Assembly: GCF_020379485.1 (NCBI RefSeq)
Contig: NC_063449.1
Location: 35,523,473 to 35,587,472, forward strand
Origin: Brassica napus
Taxonomy: Eukaryota; Streptophyta; Magnoliopsida; Brassicales; Brassicaceae
DNA length: 64,000 nucleotides
Direction of reading: 5' to 3'
Part shown: piece after piece, positions 12,701-23,353 of the stretch
Layout of the letters: each line of letters starts with the position of its first letter
How positions within the stretch are numbered: position 1 is the stretch's first letter
The notes under the pieces: generated by a model
What the model saw: only the letters and a program-made list of their open reading frames with translations
Database searches by the model: none
Told to the model about the DNA's origin: nothing
Program-made: the position numbers and the translations under genes

Positions 12701-14668
12701 CGATTAATATAGGTAGTTGTACGGCACCATTAGCGGAGTTATAGGGTGTGTACTATGGTTTAGTGGTTGCTTGAGAGAAAGGGGTGAGAAGGCTGGAGGT
12801 AGAGGTCGATTCTATGATGATGGAGTTTCTTACGATAGGGATTGGGGATACTCATCCGCTGTCTTTCCTGGTACGTTTGTGCCATGGCTTCTTGACAAGG
12901 GACTGGCTGGTCCGATTCGTTCATGTGTACATAGGAAAGCAAACCGCTTAGGTTTGGCTAACCTTACATTTTCTCTTCCGTTTGGTTTTCATAGTTTTGT
13001 TGTGGCACCGATTGAGGTCGCTGTTTTAGTTCATGAGGATGTTGATGGACCGTTGCGGCCACGACAAATTCGTATTGTAAGCTGAAGTTTGAATTTCTTT
13101 TTTAAATAAATTGGGATTCATTCTCCCATATTCCTAAAAAAAAAACATACTTTCAAAACCTGTTTAAATATATTTGTATGGTCGGTACAAAGAAGACGAT
13201 TTGTTGAATCACCTCTATTCGGTTCAATGCCACACTGAATTGTCTTCTGTTTTTCATGTTTAGGATATTAAACTAATTATTCCATCGGCCAATTAACTTT
13301 CCCCTATTTGAATGATAACTTGAGCAGTCCAATTTCATTAATTTATAGTTTAAGAGATAAAAGTTAGACATTGATTGGTTGATAATTAATTAACCACCCT
13401 GAATCTTTTGATTTACTAATTTATTAAATATCCAACTAGCGAATCAGATATTTCCTATGCATTAGTGGGTAGACAGGAAACTATCCAAAAAATATTGATT
13501 ATTATACGCAATTTATCTAAAAGCTGACTGGGATTTAATAACACTTGCATGTGCAGGTGTTTGTCAGATTGACGGTGCAACGGAACGGGAAAAACCAAAC
13601 GTGAGACAAACGTTGGCAGGTGCCTACGACACATTGCTAGCCCCAAACGTTAAAACCTACATGGACGCGACACCCTCTCGAGAGAACGTGCGTTTTGTGA
13701 AAACGGAGACAAACGCTCGTGGAATAGTGTCTGGCTTCACAACATGGTTCAGCCAGCTTTGCATTCTCCTCCACAGGCTCATAAAAGAACGACGCCATGA
13801 ATCCTTCGACGCACTTCGCGTTTTCCAAGTCGTCGCGGCTTCCCTACTGGCGGGTCTCATGTGGTGGCATTCCGATTTTCGAGACGTACATGTAAGTATA
13901 TAAAACATTATTAACCCGACATAACAACGAAAACAAACATTGTTGTTTAGTTTGGCGTTTTTCTTAACGGTAATGTTGTTATTACAGGACCGATTAGGAC
14001 TACTCTTCTTCATATCCATTTTCTGGGGGGTACTTCCGTCATTTAACGCGGTTTTCACGTTTCCACAAGAGCGAGCAATTTTCACTCGAGAACGTGCGTC
14101 TGGTATGTACACACTCTCATCTTACTTCATGGCTCACGTCATCGGATCACTCTCCATGGAACTGGTTCTTCCGGCAGCGTTCTTGACACTAACTTACTGG
14201 ATGGTCGGTCTACGCCCCGGGCTAGTCCCTTTCCTCCTCACACTTTCTGTATTATTGCTATACGTTTTAGCTTCCCAGGGACTCGGACTTGCACTAGGTG
14301 CAGCGCTCATGGATGCTAAAAAAGCGTCCACGATCGTGACGGTGACCATGCTAGCGTTTGTTCTAACCGGCGGTTTCTACGTGAACAAAGTGCCATCTGG
14401 AATGGTGTGGATGAAATATGTTTCCACGACGTTTTATTGTTACCGTCTAATGATCGCAATCCAGTATGGAAATGGTGAAGAGATATTGGGGATGTTTGGA
14501 TGCGAGTTAAAGAGAACGGAAGGAGCGGCTAGGACTGATGGGTGCCGATTTATGGAGGAGGAAGTGGTCGGAGATATTGAACTGTGGACCAGCGTTACCG
14601 TTTTGTTTTTCATGTTTGTTGGTTATAGAATGTTAGCGTACTTGGCTTTAAGGCGTATTAAACTTTAA
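5894..14668 (+). CDS. ABCG25: ABCG-type half transporter, ABCG25 (ABA exporter)
   Basis: Four exons with GT/AG borders, join(5894..5989, 6064..6892, 13557..13891, 13988..14668), give 646 residues; Arabidopsis ABCG25 has about 660. The nucleotide-binding domain comes first: Walker [10 protein letters not shown] (about 88-96), signature ISGGERKR (about 194-201), Walker [13 protein letters not shown] (about 213-224) and the switch-region SIHQPSSR. The membrane domain follows in exons 3-4 (about 395-646) with six predicted spans and ends LALRRIKL. By similarity to AtABCG25 it dimerises in the plasma membrane and exports abscisic acid at the expense of ATP. The start [10 protein letters not shown] matches the known N-terminus; a short Ser-rich stretch of the Arabidopsis protein before PITLK is missing here. 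No stop or frameshift is seen. The oddity is intron 2, 6664 bp and full of transposons. Family assignment is sure; orthology rests on recalled sequence and gene order. Confidence 0.92.
7258..7473. mobile_element. Harbinger-like MITE in ABCG25 intron 2
   Basis: Terminal inverted repeats GAGCATGTTTATC / ataaaaatGCTC are flanked by TAA on both sides (7255-7257 and 7474-7476), the 3-bp target duplication of PIF/Harbinger elements. The interior is closely similar to the reverse complement of the MITE at 49400-49602, including a shared segment around CCCCACTGACTCGT. Confidence 0.8.
8111..8190. repeat. Exact 40-bp tandem duplication
   Basis: Two head-to-tail copies (8111-8150 and 8151-8190) beginning AATCAGATGC are nearly identical, indicating recent duplication in AT-rich intron DNA. 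Confidence 0.85.
8604..8821. mobile_element. MITE-like element with GGCATGATTAAT ends
   Basis: The left end GGGCATGATTAAT is the inverse of ATTAATCATGG at the right end, and internal halves share the inverted segment TAAGAGACGGTTCTTA / TAAGAATCGTCTCTTA. A TTA precedes the left end, suggesting a Harbinger-type target, but the right copy is unclear. Confidence 0.5.
9170..9479. mobile_element. hAT-like MITE with 8-bp target duplication
   Basis: The 8-bp repeat GATGTTTT flanks it (9162-9169 and 9480-9487). The ends GAGGGCCGGCTCAA and AATAAGCCGGTCCTG are imperfect inverted repeats of the common plant hAT type (CAGGGCCGGCT). No coding capacity. Confidence 0.8.
9497..10170. mobile_element. Second hAT-like non-autonomous element
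   Basis: The left end AAGGGTCTGACTGGTT and right end TTAACCAGTCATGCCCT are inverted repeats. The interior has AT repeats and, at about 9805-9900, a tandem repeat around ATTTATAAATATAATTTTTA. No clear target duplication remains. Confidence 0.55.
11227..11472 (+). mobile_element. 5'-truncated LINE 3' end
   Basis: A 12-bp repeat, ATCTTTTTGATA, flanks the segment (11215-11226 and 11473-11484). The insert ends TTCAGATGGCAAAAAAAAAA, the usual 3' end of crucifer LINEs. At 246 bp it is a dead-on-arrival copy. Confidence 0.75.
12549..12612. repeat. 25-bp minisatellite
   Basis: Two full units and one partial unit begin GGATGGAAGCCACC at 12549, 12574 and about 12599. They lie in a GC-richer island (about 12340-13085) inside ABCG25 intron 2 that has open frames at 12477-12707 and 12717-13085. 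I recognise no protein family in either frame; the island is followed by an A tract at about 13136-13145 and might be a retroposed fragment. Confidence 0.55.
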
Positions 14669-14859
14669 AATAAGCTGAGAGGGAAAATGTTAAATAAACA
14701 AATGACTAGGGGGTTTAGTTTGTTCGATTCTCCGGTGTTTTTTTTTTTTTGTTTTAAATGTGAAACTAAAATGACAAAAAGGCTTTTAGTTGATTATAAT
14801 GAAATGTATATTTCCATCTATTACATTTCACTGGTTGTGTGTATATCAAAGGATAAATG

Positions 14860-15179
14860 CTTCTTATGGCTAAGTACAGCGAAGAAGCTGCTAAGAAAGC
14901 TCACACATGACCAAATAGCCATGATATCCAGTACGTCTTCTTTTCTTTTCATACTTGTCCAATACTTGTAACTTAGAAAGCTTTTAATTGATAAATGCAC
15001 AAGAAGAATTTTAGCCTCTCACAAGATACTTACCGATGTTTTATTTTTCTTGTTATATTTTATCTCATATGATATTTTTTTTGGGGTGTTGCAGAGAACA
15101 ACCAGGTGTGATTGGAGTTGTGCCTAGCAAGACCTACCAGTTGCACAAACCTGTTGGTGGTGGTTTCAAGTTGACCTAA
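14860..15179 (+). pseudogene. Remnant of an I9-type protease-inhibitor-like gene
   Basis: Only the 3' part survives. A short coding stretch ending KLTHDQIAMIS (about 14898-14930) meets a GTACGT donor; after an intron ending TTGCAG the frame continues as EQPGVIGVVPSKTYQLHKP (15095-15179) to a TAA. This is the C-terminal half of an inhibitor I9 (subtilisin propeptide-like) domain, where KLTxxQV..IS is followed by QPGVxxVxPS. The upstream part with the first strands of the domain is gone, and the remaining 5' exon frame is degraded. Its position between the ABCG25 and VTT genes matches where Arabidopsis, as I recall, has At1g71950. Splice signals are intact, so a short transcript is possible, but no full product. 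Confidence 0.6.
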
Positions 15180-15610
15180 GTTTGACTTTGTGTATCCAAC
15201 TTCTGCAGAACTTAATCCGGTGTTTTACAGAGAGTAGTAGCTTCTTGTTGTACTGCTCTGGCTTTGGGAACTAGTATCTAACTAAAATAATGTCGTGAGT
15301 TGTTGAGCATCCAGTTAATTCAATATATTGTTCTAAGAGAAGTTTTATTTTCTAGTTCATGTTTCATAACAGATATAGCAAGAACTGATAATAATCAAGA
15401 ATCAAAAATGTTTCAGTAAGATATCTTGTGGGCAACAAAAATGTATTGATTCTGTACTCTCTTAATTATACTCACCAAAAAAGAACTATAAGCGAATCAA
15501 CATTGTTGTGTCCTGTATTCAGTTAAGAAATGTACTCTTGACTCTGTGAGGCTTTTATGGCATCCAAAAGTTAAGCCACCCTGTGTATTGTAAATATACT
15601 ACTCCTTGGT

Positions 15611-16843
15611 TTACTCATATATTTTCTTTCTTTTCAGTATTGTTGGAAGTATGGAGATAAAACCGATGAGGAAAAGCACTGACAACGTCTTGAAATCATA
15701 CAGATCCTTCACCGATTTGAGATCTCCAATAGCAAGGCCAGCCTGCAATACAAACACCAAAAATTCAAGCTCTAGTTAGGTATACCAAAAGGAGAGATGG
15801 AGAAAGAGCAAAAGAGCTTTACCCTGACGGTTATATAAGCTGCGGGAATGAGACCGACCAATGTCGCCAAAAAGAAGACATGAAAAGGTACATCAACTAT
15901 CGGAGAAGCCAAATTGATGAATAGATTTGGCAGTGTTGGTGTTATCCTCAGAAACAACATATAGTTCAGAAGCTTATCTCTACGCTTGCCAATCTGTACA
16001 ACACACAAGCAATCATCACAACCCCCCAAATGAAGAGTTTCTCATAAAGGTTATTGAGTTCTACTTCTACCTCAGCCTGAAAGAATCTTAATTTGTCAGG
16101 CCATAGCCAAGTAATCAACGGCCTGCCGATCAACTTAGAGAGAAAGAAACAACAAGTAGCTCCAGCTGTTGCGTTGAAAACAACCAAGATAACACCTTTG
16201 ACAACCCCGAAGAGAGCTCCAGCTAAAAGCGACATGAAGATAGTCCCTGGAATCATGAAGGTCTGCATGAAAATGTAGGTGGCACAGTACCCTAAAACGA
16301 ACTGCGCCGGGTACTTATTGGCGTAGTTTGCTAGATTGTCTCTGAAACCAAAACAAGATTACAACTTTCAAGATACCCTTAATCAAGTTTTGACATTGAC
16401 ACAATCAAGTAGCTCAACATTCATCAAAACATCGATTATCCTATAACAAAGTCTGAATCTTTATCACTTGTGAAACCAAAACAAGATTACAACTTTCAAG
16501 ATACCCTTATCAAGTTTTGACATTGAGACAATCAAGAACCTCAACATTGATCAAAATATCGATTAACCTATAAAAAAGGTTGAGTCTTGATCAGTTACTT
16601 GAGCAAGCGGAGATCAGAGATGCTTCTTGGGAGCTTGAGCTTGCCGAATTCTGCAGCGGGCATGGTGATGTAGATGCAGAAGAGACCAGATGAGAAGACG
16701 AGGAAGACGCCGAGAGACACCGCGAGTTCCCACCGGCTGAGAGGGAACCGATCGAGCTTTGATCGTTTTCCAGATGGCGAATCGTCGTCGTCTGAGATCG
16801 CTCCGAGCTCTTCGTCTCTGATTAGGTTCCGCGTCGGAGCCAT
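15611..16843 (-). CDS. VTT/DedA-type (SNARE-associated Golgi) membrane protein
   Basis: Four exons on the minus strand, complement(join(15611..15742, 15823..15993, 16071..16341, 16599..16843)), all with GT/AG borders, give 272 residues, the size I recall for Arabidopsis At1g71940. The N-terminal 45 residues are charged (MAPTRNLIRDEELG...), followed by a membrane span (WELAVSLGVFLVFSSGLF), then the VTT domain (about 110-230) with GTIFMSLLAGALFG and the conserved FLRITPTLPNLFINLASP loop, and a basic tail KRKKIYE. The family includes VMP1/TMEM41B-type lipid scramblases and DedA proteins acting in ER/Golgi membranes; the plant role is not established. I chose MAPTR over in-frame upstream ATGs at 16858 and 16942 because it matches the family N-terminus. 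Intact. Confidence 0.9.
16344..16597. repeat. 128-bp tandem duplication in intron 1 of the VTT gene
   Basis: Two nearly identical units starting GAAACCAAAACAAGATTAC begin at 16344 and 16472. The proximal copy gives the exon 2 acceptor (TTTCAG on the minus strand); in the duplicate the same place reads TTTCAC, so no second acceptor arose. Confidence 0.85.
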
Positions 16844-17133
16844 CACCGAATGCAACATCGGAAGTTTCGCGGCGGGATTAATCCATTGCAACGATCTGAA
16901 GATTCGATTTTGAGGATTCAGATTTAGAAAGAAATCAATCATATATTTTTTGGTTCTTCAGGTTAACGTAGACGGAGAGACTAGACGAAAGATCTTGAGA
17001 CCTTCTCTATGAATCAGAATGTTCTGACTATTCCAAGATCTAAACCTCTGGATCTGTTAGAGGGTAAGGGCAACGGTTGATCACCTTCTTGGTTGTTGTA
17101 ACTTGTAATGGCGCACCATCGCACTCATTTCAC

Positions 17134-17168
<35 letters not shown>

Positions 17169-17754
17169 AAACTATTCTAAACAACCAATAAAATAAAAAG
17201 ATCTACGAAAAGAACGGACATTCCTAATTAGCGAATCAGCAATTTCAATTTGCGCCCTCGGAAAAATAGCTAATATTGAAATTTGAAAAATACATCTTGA
17301 AAATTTGAATGATCTTCAGCTCAGTTAAAAAATTTGGTCAAAGATTCGTTATTATTACAATCAGATCCTTGTATTCCGTCTCAAATCTCTGACACTTTGA
17401 ATGATGTAGCATGCTATTCATTACCCATCCTCGCCTCTCATTTTACACCCATTAAAGCTGACATTCCAGATGAATAAATAAATAACCATTTCACTCTCCT
17501 ATTCTAACCCTCTTCCATTTTTCACCAAACAAATTCATACATACTCAGATCAACCCCCTCCCAAGTAGCAGAAGAAACAAATAAAAAACTCCCAAATCCA
17601 TATATGTTCTTAAAATTCAGGTCTCGAAAATTAACTGTTGTGAACCAATCAAACTACAAATGTTATTTTTTCAGGCTATTATTTTATTTTTTTGTTCTCA
17701 ACAAAAGCCCCGTAATTTATGAATTCTACATAAAAACCCCTCAATCAAAAATTA
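16844..17754. other. Intergenic stretch with a 31-T tract
   Basis: This holds the 5' leader of the VTT gene (to about 17080), a pure T31 tract at 17136-17166 that may be the reverse-strand tail of a retroposon (no target duplication was found), and the 3' flank of the next gene. No further gene is visible. Confidence 0.5.
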
Positions 17755-17765
17755 TCACGGTGAGA

Positions 17766-18260
17766 TCACCGTGGATGAGTCTTCGCTAGTGATCTCTGAA
17801 ACGAACTCCGAATAACAAGAATTTTCTTCAATACCCTCATTAACACCAACACGTTCGTACTCATCTTCATCTTCGTTGACGGTCTCTTCTTTGTTAACTT
17901 CATACCGCACCCCACGGCGGAGCTCTCGTCGGGAAACAAAGACGATTTCTTATCTCCGCCGAGATAGATCCTGAGACTCTGGCTTCTCGGCGGCGGCGGC
18001 GGTTCTTCGTTGAATTCTTCCCACAACATATCCATTTTCTCCTCTGCATTAACGTTCCAAAGACTTCTCGTTTCCACATAAGAGAAGCTCTTCCTCTGAC
18101 TGTCATCATCGTATCTTCCGATGATTAATCTCCCGTCTTCATATCCCCGGCGGGTTTTCTCCGGCGAGTGTTTCCACAGTGGAGGTGAATCGGTGCCGGA
18201 AGTTTGGGAAGCAAGCAATGGAAAACTAAATTCTTCCAAAGACTCACTGTTCAGAGCCAT
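17766..18260 (-). CDS. Plant protein of unknown function, probable C-terminal frameshift
   Basis: A single-exon minus-strand frame. I start it at MALNSESLEE (18260); an ATG two codons upstream is also in frame. The first 125 residues look genuine: an acidic N-terminus, a GYEDGRLIIGRYDD segment, a WNVNAEEKMDMLWEEFNE block (a pattern common in small plant unknown proteins) and a Pro run. After SSAVG at about 17925 the annotated frame turns basic and anomalous, while the overlapping frame encodes an acidic tail (ETVNEDEDEYERVGVN..., ending TVISP, stop at 17755-17757). One base missing from the G run near 17919-17922 would explain this. Either a recent frameshift with a novel tail or an assembly error. 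Gene order suggests a conserved locus but I cannot name it. Confidence 0.6.
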   Translation of the reverse strand: MALNSESLEEFSFPLLASQTSGTDSPPLWKHSPEKTRRGYEDGRLIIGRYDDDSQRKSFSYVETRSLWNVNAEEKMDMLWEEFNEEPPPPPRSQSLRIYLGGDKKSSLFPDESSAVGCGMKLTKKRPSTKMKMSTNVLVLMRVLKKILVIRSSFQRSLAKTHPR

Positions 18261-18266
18261 TCTCAA

Positions 18267-19566
18267 GGATCAAGAGAAGAGCAGAAGAGATGACGAATAA
18301 GACAAGAGGACAGACAGTTTGTGTGTTTGTTGGTGATGTTGGATTCGTTGCTCTGTTTTTTTTTTCTCTTTTCTTTTTGTAGTTCAACTGCTACAACAAG
18401 TTACAAAAGTCAACGGTAAGTTTTCAGTCTAAACAATTTTTAACTCTCAATCAGGCAACTGTATTTTCCAGTTTAGGTAGTTTATATTTATAGTCCTCCA
18501 TTACTAATTGCAAATCGGATTACATATACATAAATGTGCAAGTTGAAAGTTCTTTTTTTTACACTTGATTTATTATCTAATTTCAAAATATGAGAAATAT
18601 TAGTTTACAAAAAAAAAAAATATGAGAAATATTACAAACCATTTTACAACTGATAATTATATGTCTTACGAAGATCACATCTAAAGGTTTTACTTTCACC
18701 ATTTTGAACCATTTAATGGAAATCCACGTCTCAAGATTCTACCTACGCTATACTAAAAATTTCATGTAATTTTTTTCTTTATTAATTCGACACCATTTTT
18801 ATAGGGCTCTAAATCCAGTATATCTGATCTAATTAAATGCATTATGTTCACATTTTCAAATTTCATAACAATCTACATTCCAGTCACCTTATTCAATTTC
18901 TCTCTGTTCCATTTATTCCTTTTTTGATTTACCAGTTACAGCCTAAATTGATGATTAACTCTCTTAAGTTATGAAACGTATAAAAAGAGTTATGAGAGTG
19001 ACTTAACGCAGTTTCAATTTGACATCTCATCAACCAGCGGAGTGATTGATTGAGGAATAGATGACTATAAAACGTTGGCTCTATCTATTATCAACAACGT
19101 TATAACTCCAGCTCATCAAGATAGTCTTTCCTCAACAATTGACTAAACATGTGCTTTATAACTATCTTTTTTTTTTTTCAAATGGTACTAACCAACCAAG
19201 GAAAAAATACTGTAGAAGACTAAATTAATAAAACATCAGAGATGCAAATCTTGAATTCAAAACATTCAGTTATATGCTTGTAAGAAGACCAGTTTAGGCA
19301 AAACCGAGCTCTGTTTATACAATCTTAAGAGGTCAGAAAAGGGTTTATGCGTGGGTGGTGTGTACTAACGCCCTACGTTTGATGAGCTCACAGCATATTT
19401 ACCAAAAAGAACATGAGCTGGACTGAGATCTCGTCCTCTTTGCCCCTTTTTACTTTTGTCGATCTTCTTGAACCAAGGTCCATGTTCTTGGTAATCGAGA
19501 CAAGGGGAAAAAAGTTGAGGCTTTGTGGCTTGCCGTTGTTAGGCTAGGAAACAATTAATAACGCTT
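18267..19566. other. Intergenic DNA without recognisable genes
   Basis: The first 150 bp are the leader of the preceding gene. The rest is AT-rich with a short near-duplicate (ATATGAGAAATATTA at about 18588 and 18620). I see no gene on either strand. Confidence 0.5.
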
Positions 19567-21020
19567 TTATGGTGACCCCAGGGACTCTTGGCGTCTAAGT
19601 GGAATGTCTTCTGATTCAAACCCATCCTTATCAGTATGCTTGCTTCTACGCAATGGTAATATTACCGGCGAACCTGTAATAACATAGCCATAACAATCAG
19701 TTGCGAACTCTCAGAGCAGATGGATACAGACACTTGGTATTAAGATTATATGTACACAACATATGGCAATCATGCATAGCTATGTTCCTGAAACTCTAGC
19801 TAGTAGTGTTACATATATATTCATTATGCATATCATCGTTCCTCATAGCCGTAAATGAAATAAAGTAGCCATATGTTGATTCAGAAAGTATTGTAACAAA
19901 AACCACACGTTCCTGTGACAATTTGAGTACCATTTTGCCAATCCAAGTCCTATTTAAAACCCACAAAAAGCAGTCATTTGATTCATGTACCAAAGCAACA
20001 ATCTACATACAACGAGATATGTAAAACTGATAAACATGATAACACTGGCCAATATAGTTAGCGATGTGAGCATTACGTAGTACAGGAGAGATACTATAGC
20101 TGTATTGAATGTATCAAGAGCCTGCAAATGGAAAGCAGTCAAAGCAACTAGTTTAGTTACCAAGAAGACATCTTACTACAAAACTATTATCATAAAGAAC
20201 ATTTAAGTACACTTACTTTGTTTAAGTAGTTCAACTGGGTTGTCACTTGTCACACAGATATAGCCTATAGAGTTGTTCCAAGTGCTTTTACATTCATTAC
20301 CTGTTCACATGTTTGAAAATGTTGAAATACCAAAGCCAAAAGAGGATCTGTAGACTTTAAATATTAAGAACTACATACCGATAATGATCCCACAAGGGAA
20401 CAAATACCACTATAGACCATGACGTTTGCCTGACCATATTGGGGGCAGAAACGTATAATAAGAAATACAGCAGCCCCAATGATCAGGCTCCCATAGCACA
20501 TGAATGCTGCAACAAACTTGATGAAAATCATGAGATGGTTTAAGTTCTATCTCTCATACAATAGAGCATCACAGTCCCATTCATACAACGCACCTGGTTC
20601 TGTTGCAAGATTCCAAACTTCAAGCACAGAATCCATTTCTTGTTCTTGAGAGACATGACAATTGTAGTGGAACCCACAACACATAAAGCACAGCCAAGAA
20701 CTCAAAAGATGTGTAGTTTCTCCCGTAATATGATATGAGCCAAGACAGCACTGTGATTCAAAGCAAGAAAAAAGTGTATAAGAAAAAGCAAAACAGGTGA
20801 AGAGCGAGACATGAGTAGATTATCTTGCCTGATAATGATACTGAGTGCGCCTAGAGGAGTGACAAGTATAGCCGATGCAAATGCTTAAGAAGCGAAATTG
20901 GCAATCTCACCAAGTAACACTGGAAGTAGCAGAAAACAAAAGGGTAAAGGGCTCGCTTGTTGTCATGCCGATCCACCAACGAGGCTCGTCAAGATAAGAG
21001 TATATTTCCGGCGCCACCAT
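19567..21020 (-). pseudogene. NIPA-type magnesium transporter pseudogene
   Basis: Pieces of a NIPA/DUF803 membrane transporter occur in order on the minus strand: YSYLDEPRWWIGMTT (near 20990), LLGEIANFAS then AFASAILVTPLGALS, REKLHIF then VLGCALCVVGSTTIV, DSVLEVWNLATEP, a good exon from FMCYGSLIIGAAVFLII to GICSLVGSLS (20390-20510), ALDTFNTAIVS (20120), QNGTQIVTGTCGFVTIL (19930), and the tail EDIPLRRQESLGSP ending at 19567. It is dead: the first exon is missing, a TAA follows FAS, a TGA follows LHIF, a small deletion shifts frame before QEQEMDS, and an exon has lost its middle after VKALGTTL. Family members move Mg2+ in endomembranes. In Arabidopsis a NIPA gene (At1g71900, from memory) lies near SUC1, matching the neighbour here. 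Confidence 0.85.
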
Positions 21021-21321
21021 TCTTTTTTCTCTTTAGTTAGAAACAAAATATTTACAACTAGAGCAGCCCGATTATAAATTGAAAATAATTTAAATAGTTA
21101 GAATAAATTTATATTATTAAATTTGATATATCAGTCACAATCAGTCAAATGCTTTGTTGGGTTAAAACTATAATATATATATATATATATATTACTACTC
21201 CAAAAGCGGTTAAATTTCCATTGAAATTTTGCGACTTTTGATTAAATATTTTTAACAAAATACAAATAATCACAAAAACGTACGAAAATAGTTTACAGTA
21301 AAATATATTCCATATAAACTA

Positions 21322-21568
21322 CTCCCTCTGTTCCTAAAAGATGTATGTTCTGGAAAAAAAAATTGTTTCAAAAAGATACATTTTTTACTTTTTCAATGTA
21401 TGATTTTATGAAAAAATTGTAAGTTTCAAAAAATTAATGGTGTTTATTGAATTTCTACTGGGTAAAAGTTATGAAAAATTGTTATTCACAAAAAACAATG
21501 CATGTTTAATGAGTTTTCTTAATATATGTGAAAAGTCTAGAATATGCATCTTTTAAAAACAGAGGGAG
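21322..21568. mobile_element. Stowaway MITE
   Basis: The ends CTCCCTCTGTTCCTAAAAGA and TCTTTTAAAAACAGAGGGAG are inverted repeats, flanked by TA on both sides (21320-21321, 21569-21570). At 247 bp and with no coding capacity it is a typical Stowaway. Confidence 0.9.
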
Positions 21569-23353
21569 TAATTAATAATTTAAATATTGCTTTTAATACT
21601 TGCATTGTATTCTTAATAAAAATTATTAGTTAGGTAATAAAAGGATAACACTATTTGTTTTTTTCTTAATACAACGTCACATTAATATGAAATAAACTTT
21701 TTGACGATTATTAAATAATTTATTCTTTGATAAAAATGAACTGAATTCTTTTTCCTTATTTCTCAAAAAGTTTGAATCTCAGTTAAAATACACATCTAGA
21801 GTTTTATTTTGTCTTAAGCTTCTTCGCATGGAGATTGAAACATGCACACATAAAGATGGAAATACAGATCTATGGAAAAACTACCAAAATCTGAAGATCT
21901 AAAGACAATTATGTAAATATAATGAAATCACAAAAACTCTAGGGATTTAAAAAAAAAAAACAAAAGGGAAAAGGTTAATGTGACATGGTTATATCTGAAA
22001 ACATGGCAACATATTCATCTACTTTTTTTTTTGGATCAACATATTCATCTACTTTAACACCCAAAAAAGAAGTCTTTGTTTCCTTTCTGAAGAGCTGGCG
22101 AAGATGTACTCAGCTGCTGTTTGGCAAGCATGGTCCATTCCTTTCCCTCTCTCTATCACTGCTATAGGTGGTGCACCGTGCTTATTTTCCCTCATCAAAA
22201 TTCATATCCTCTTTCCTCGCTATTTTAGACTTATTGGTTGGTCGTTACATCCAAAAGACCATCACTGGCAGCTATTAGACAACCTTCTTTTCTTGACCTC
22301 GGCAAAAATGTTACTTCTGGTTCTAGGATCACAAATAGCTTCAGATATTTTTCACCTTCACTATGGTCCATTGGAGGAAACACACCAACGATCTAATGTT
22401 TCTTGAGGGTATGAAATTAATAAGCCAACTCTGAAGACATTCATAGATGCATTACACGTAATCAAAAGAAGCATTGCTTATCAAGGGACGCAGCCACATA
22501 GATAACACCACATACATGAGCGCCTTTTCATTGTATAAACTTCTCCCTAGCATTTTTTTATTATGGCATATTCCCTCTATATTTGGCTGCAAGAAACATG
22601 AAGTGTTAAAAATCCATCAGGTCGGTAAGATTTCAGATTGTTTAAGCTCTTATATAGAAAGCAAAAGAAAGAAGCTCATATTTTACTGTGTTTGACTGAT
22701 AGGGGCATGGCTTTTTTGCCACATAACAATGCCCTTAAATGACAAAACTCATATCAACAAAAAACTCTAAACATATATTTGAAATGTTGAATAAAGAAAA
22801 AGAAAGCTAGGCACTGAAGATAATAAGCTTGACGTATAGAACAACAAATATGAGTTCAGTTTAGCGCAAACCTTGTATCTGAGATGAGGATTGCGGAGAC
22901 GAAGCATGAGACGTTCTATTCTACCAATCTTGCACCCTTCACTGGAATCAGTTACAACTCCTTTACGCACACCTGATTTCTTCTTTGTTTTTAATAGATT
23001 CAAAGAACCCCACAAAATCTCTGAGCTCTAGATCTTGCATTACGTGATCTCCCGGAGAGGTTAGGATCTAAGAACCCCACAATATATTTGAGCGCTGAAT
23101 CTATATATAGAGAGATCTAAATATATATTGTATTCATGGTTCTTAGACAGGGTCCTTTTCTGAGACATAACTTTTTGTTCCGTCCGTCCAAGAGCCAGAA
23201 GAAAGGCACAAACAGAGAACCGAGAACAGCTTCTTACAGCATTCCCAAACCCTTTTCTTGATGCCATTCCTGGATTTTTTACAGCTTTAAAGATCAGAAC
23301 ACGATTAAAAAAAACACCTAAAAGCGTATAACTCTTTGTTTCCTTGACCTTAC

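Larger units (their letters stand above)
6893..13556 (+). other. ABCG25 intron 2, transposon-inflated
   Basis: The intron starts GTACGT after the first base of a Gly codon and ends TGTGCAG; the flanking exons join in frame as ANG-VCQ. At 6664 bp it is very long for a crucifer. It holds a Harbinger-like MITE, a second MITE, a Stowaway split by two hAT-like elements, a 5'-truncated LINE, a 40-bp duplication, a 25-bp minisatellite and unrecognised AT-rich DNA (about 7480-8100, 10250-11060, 11490-12300, 13100-13550). Confidence 0.85.

Noticed and set aside
12477..13085. Two adjacent open frames inside ABCG25 intron 2
   Set aside because: No recognisable domain, and the first is built on a 25-bp minisatellite; kept only as an unexplained GC-richer island.
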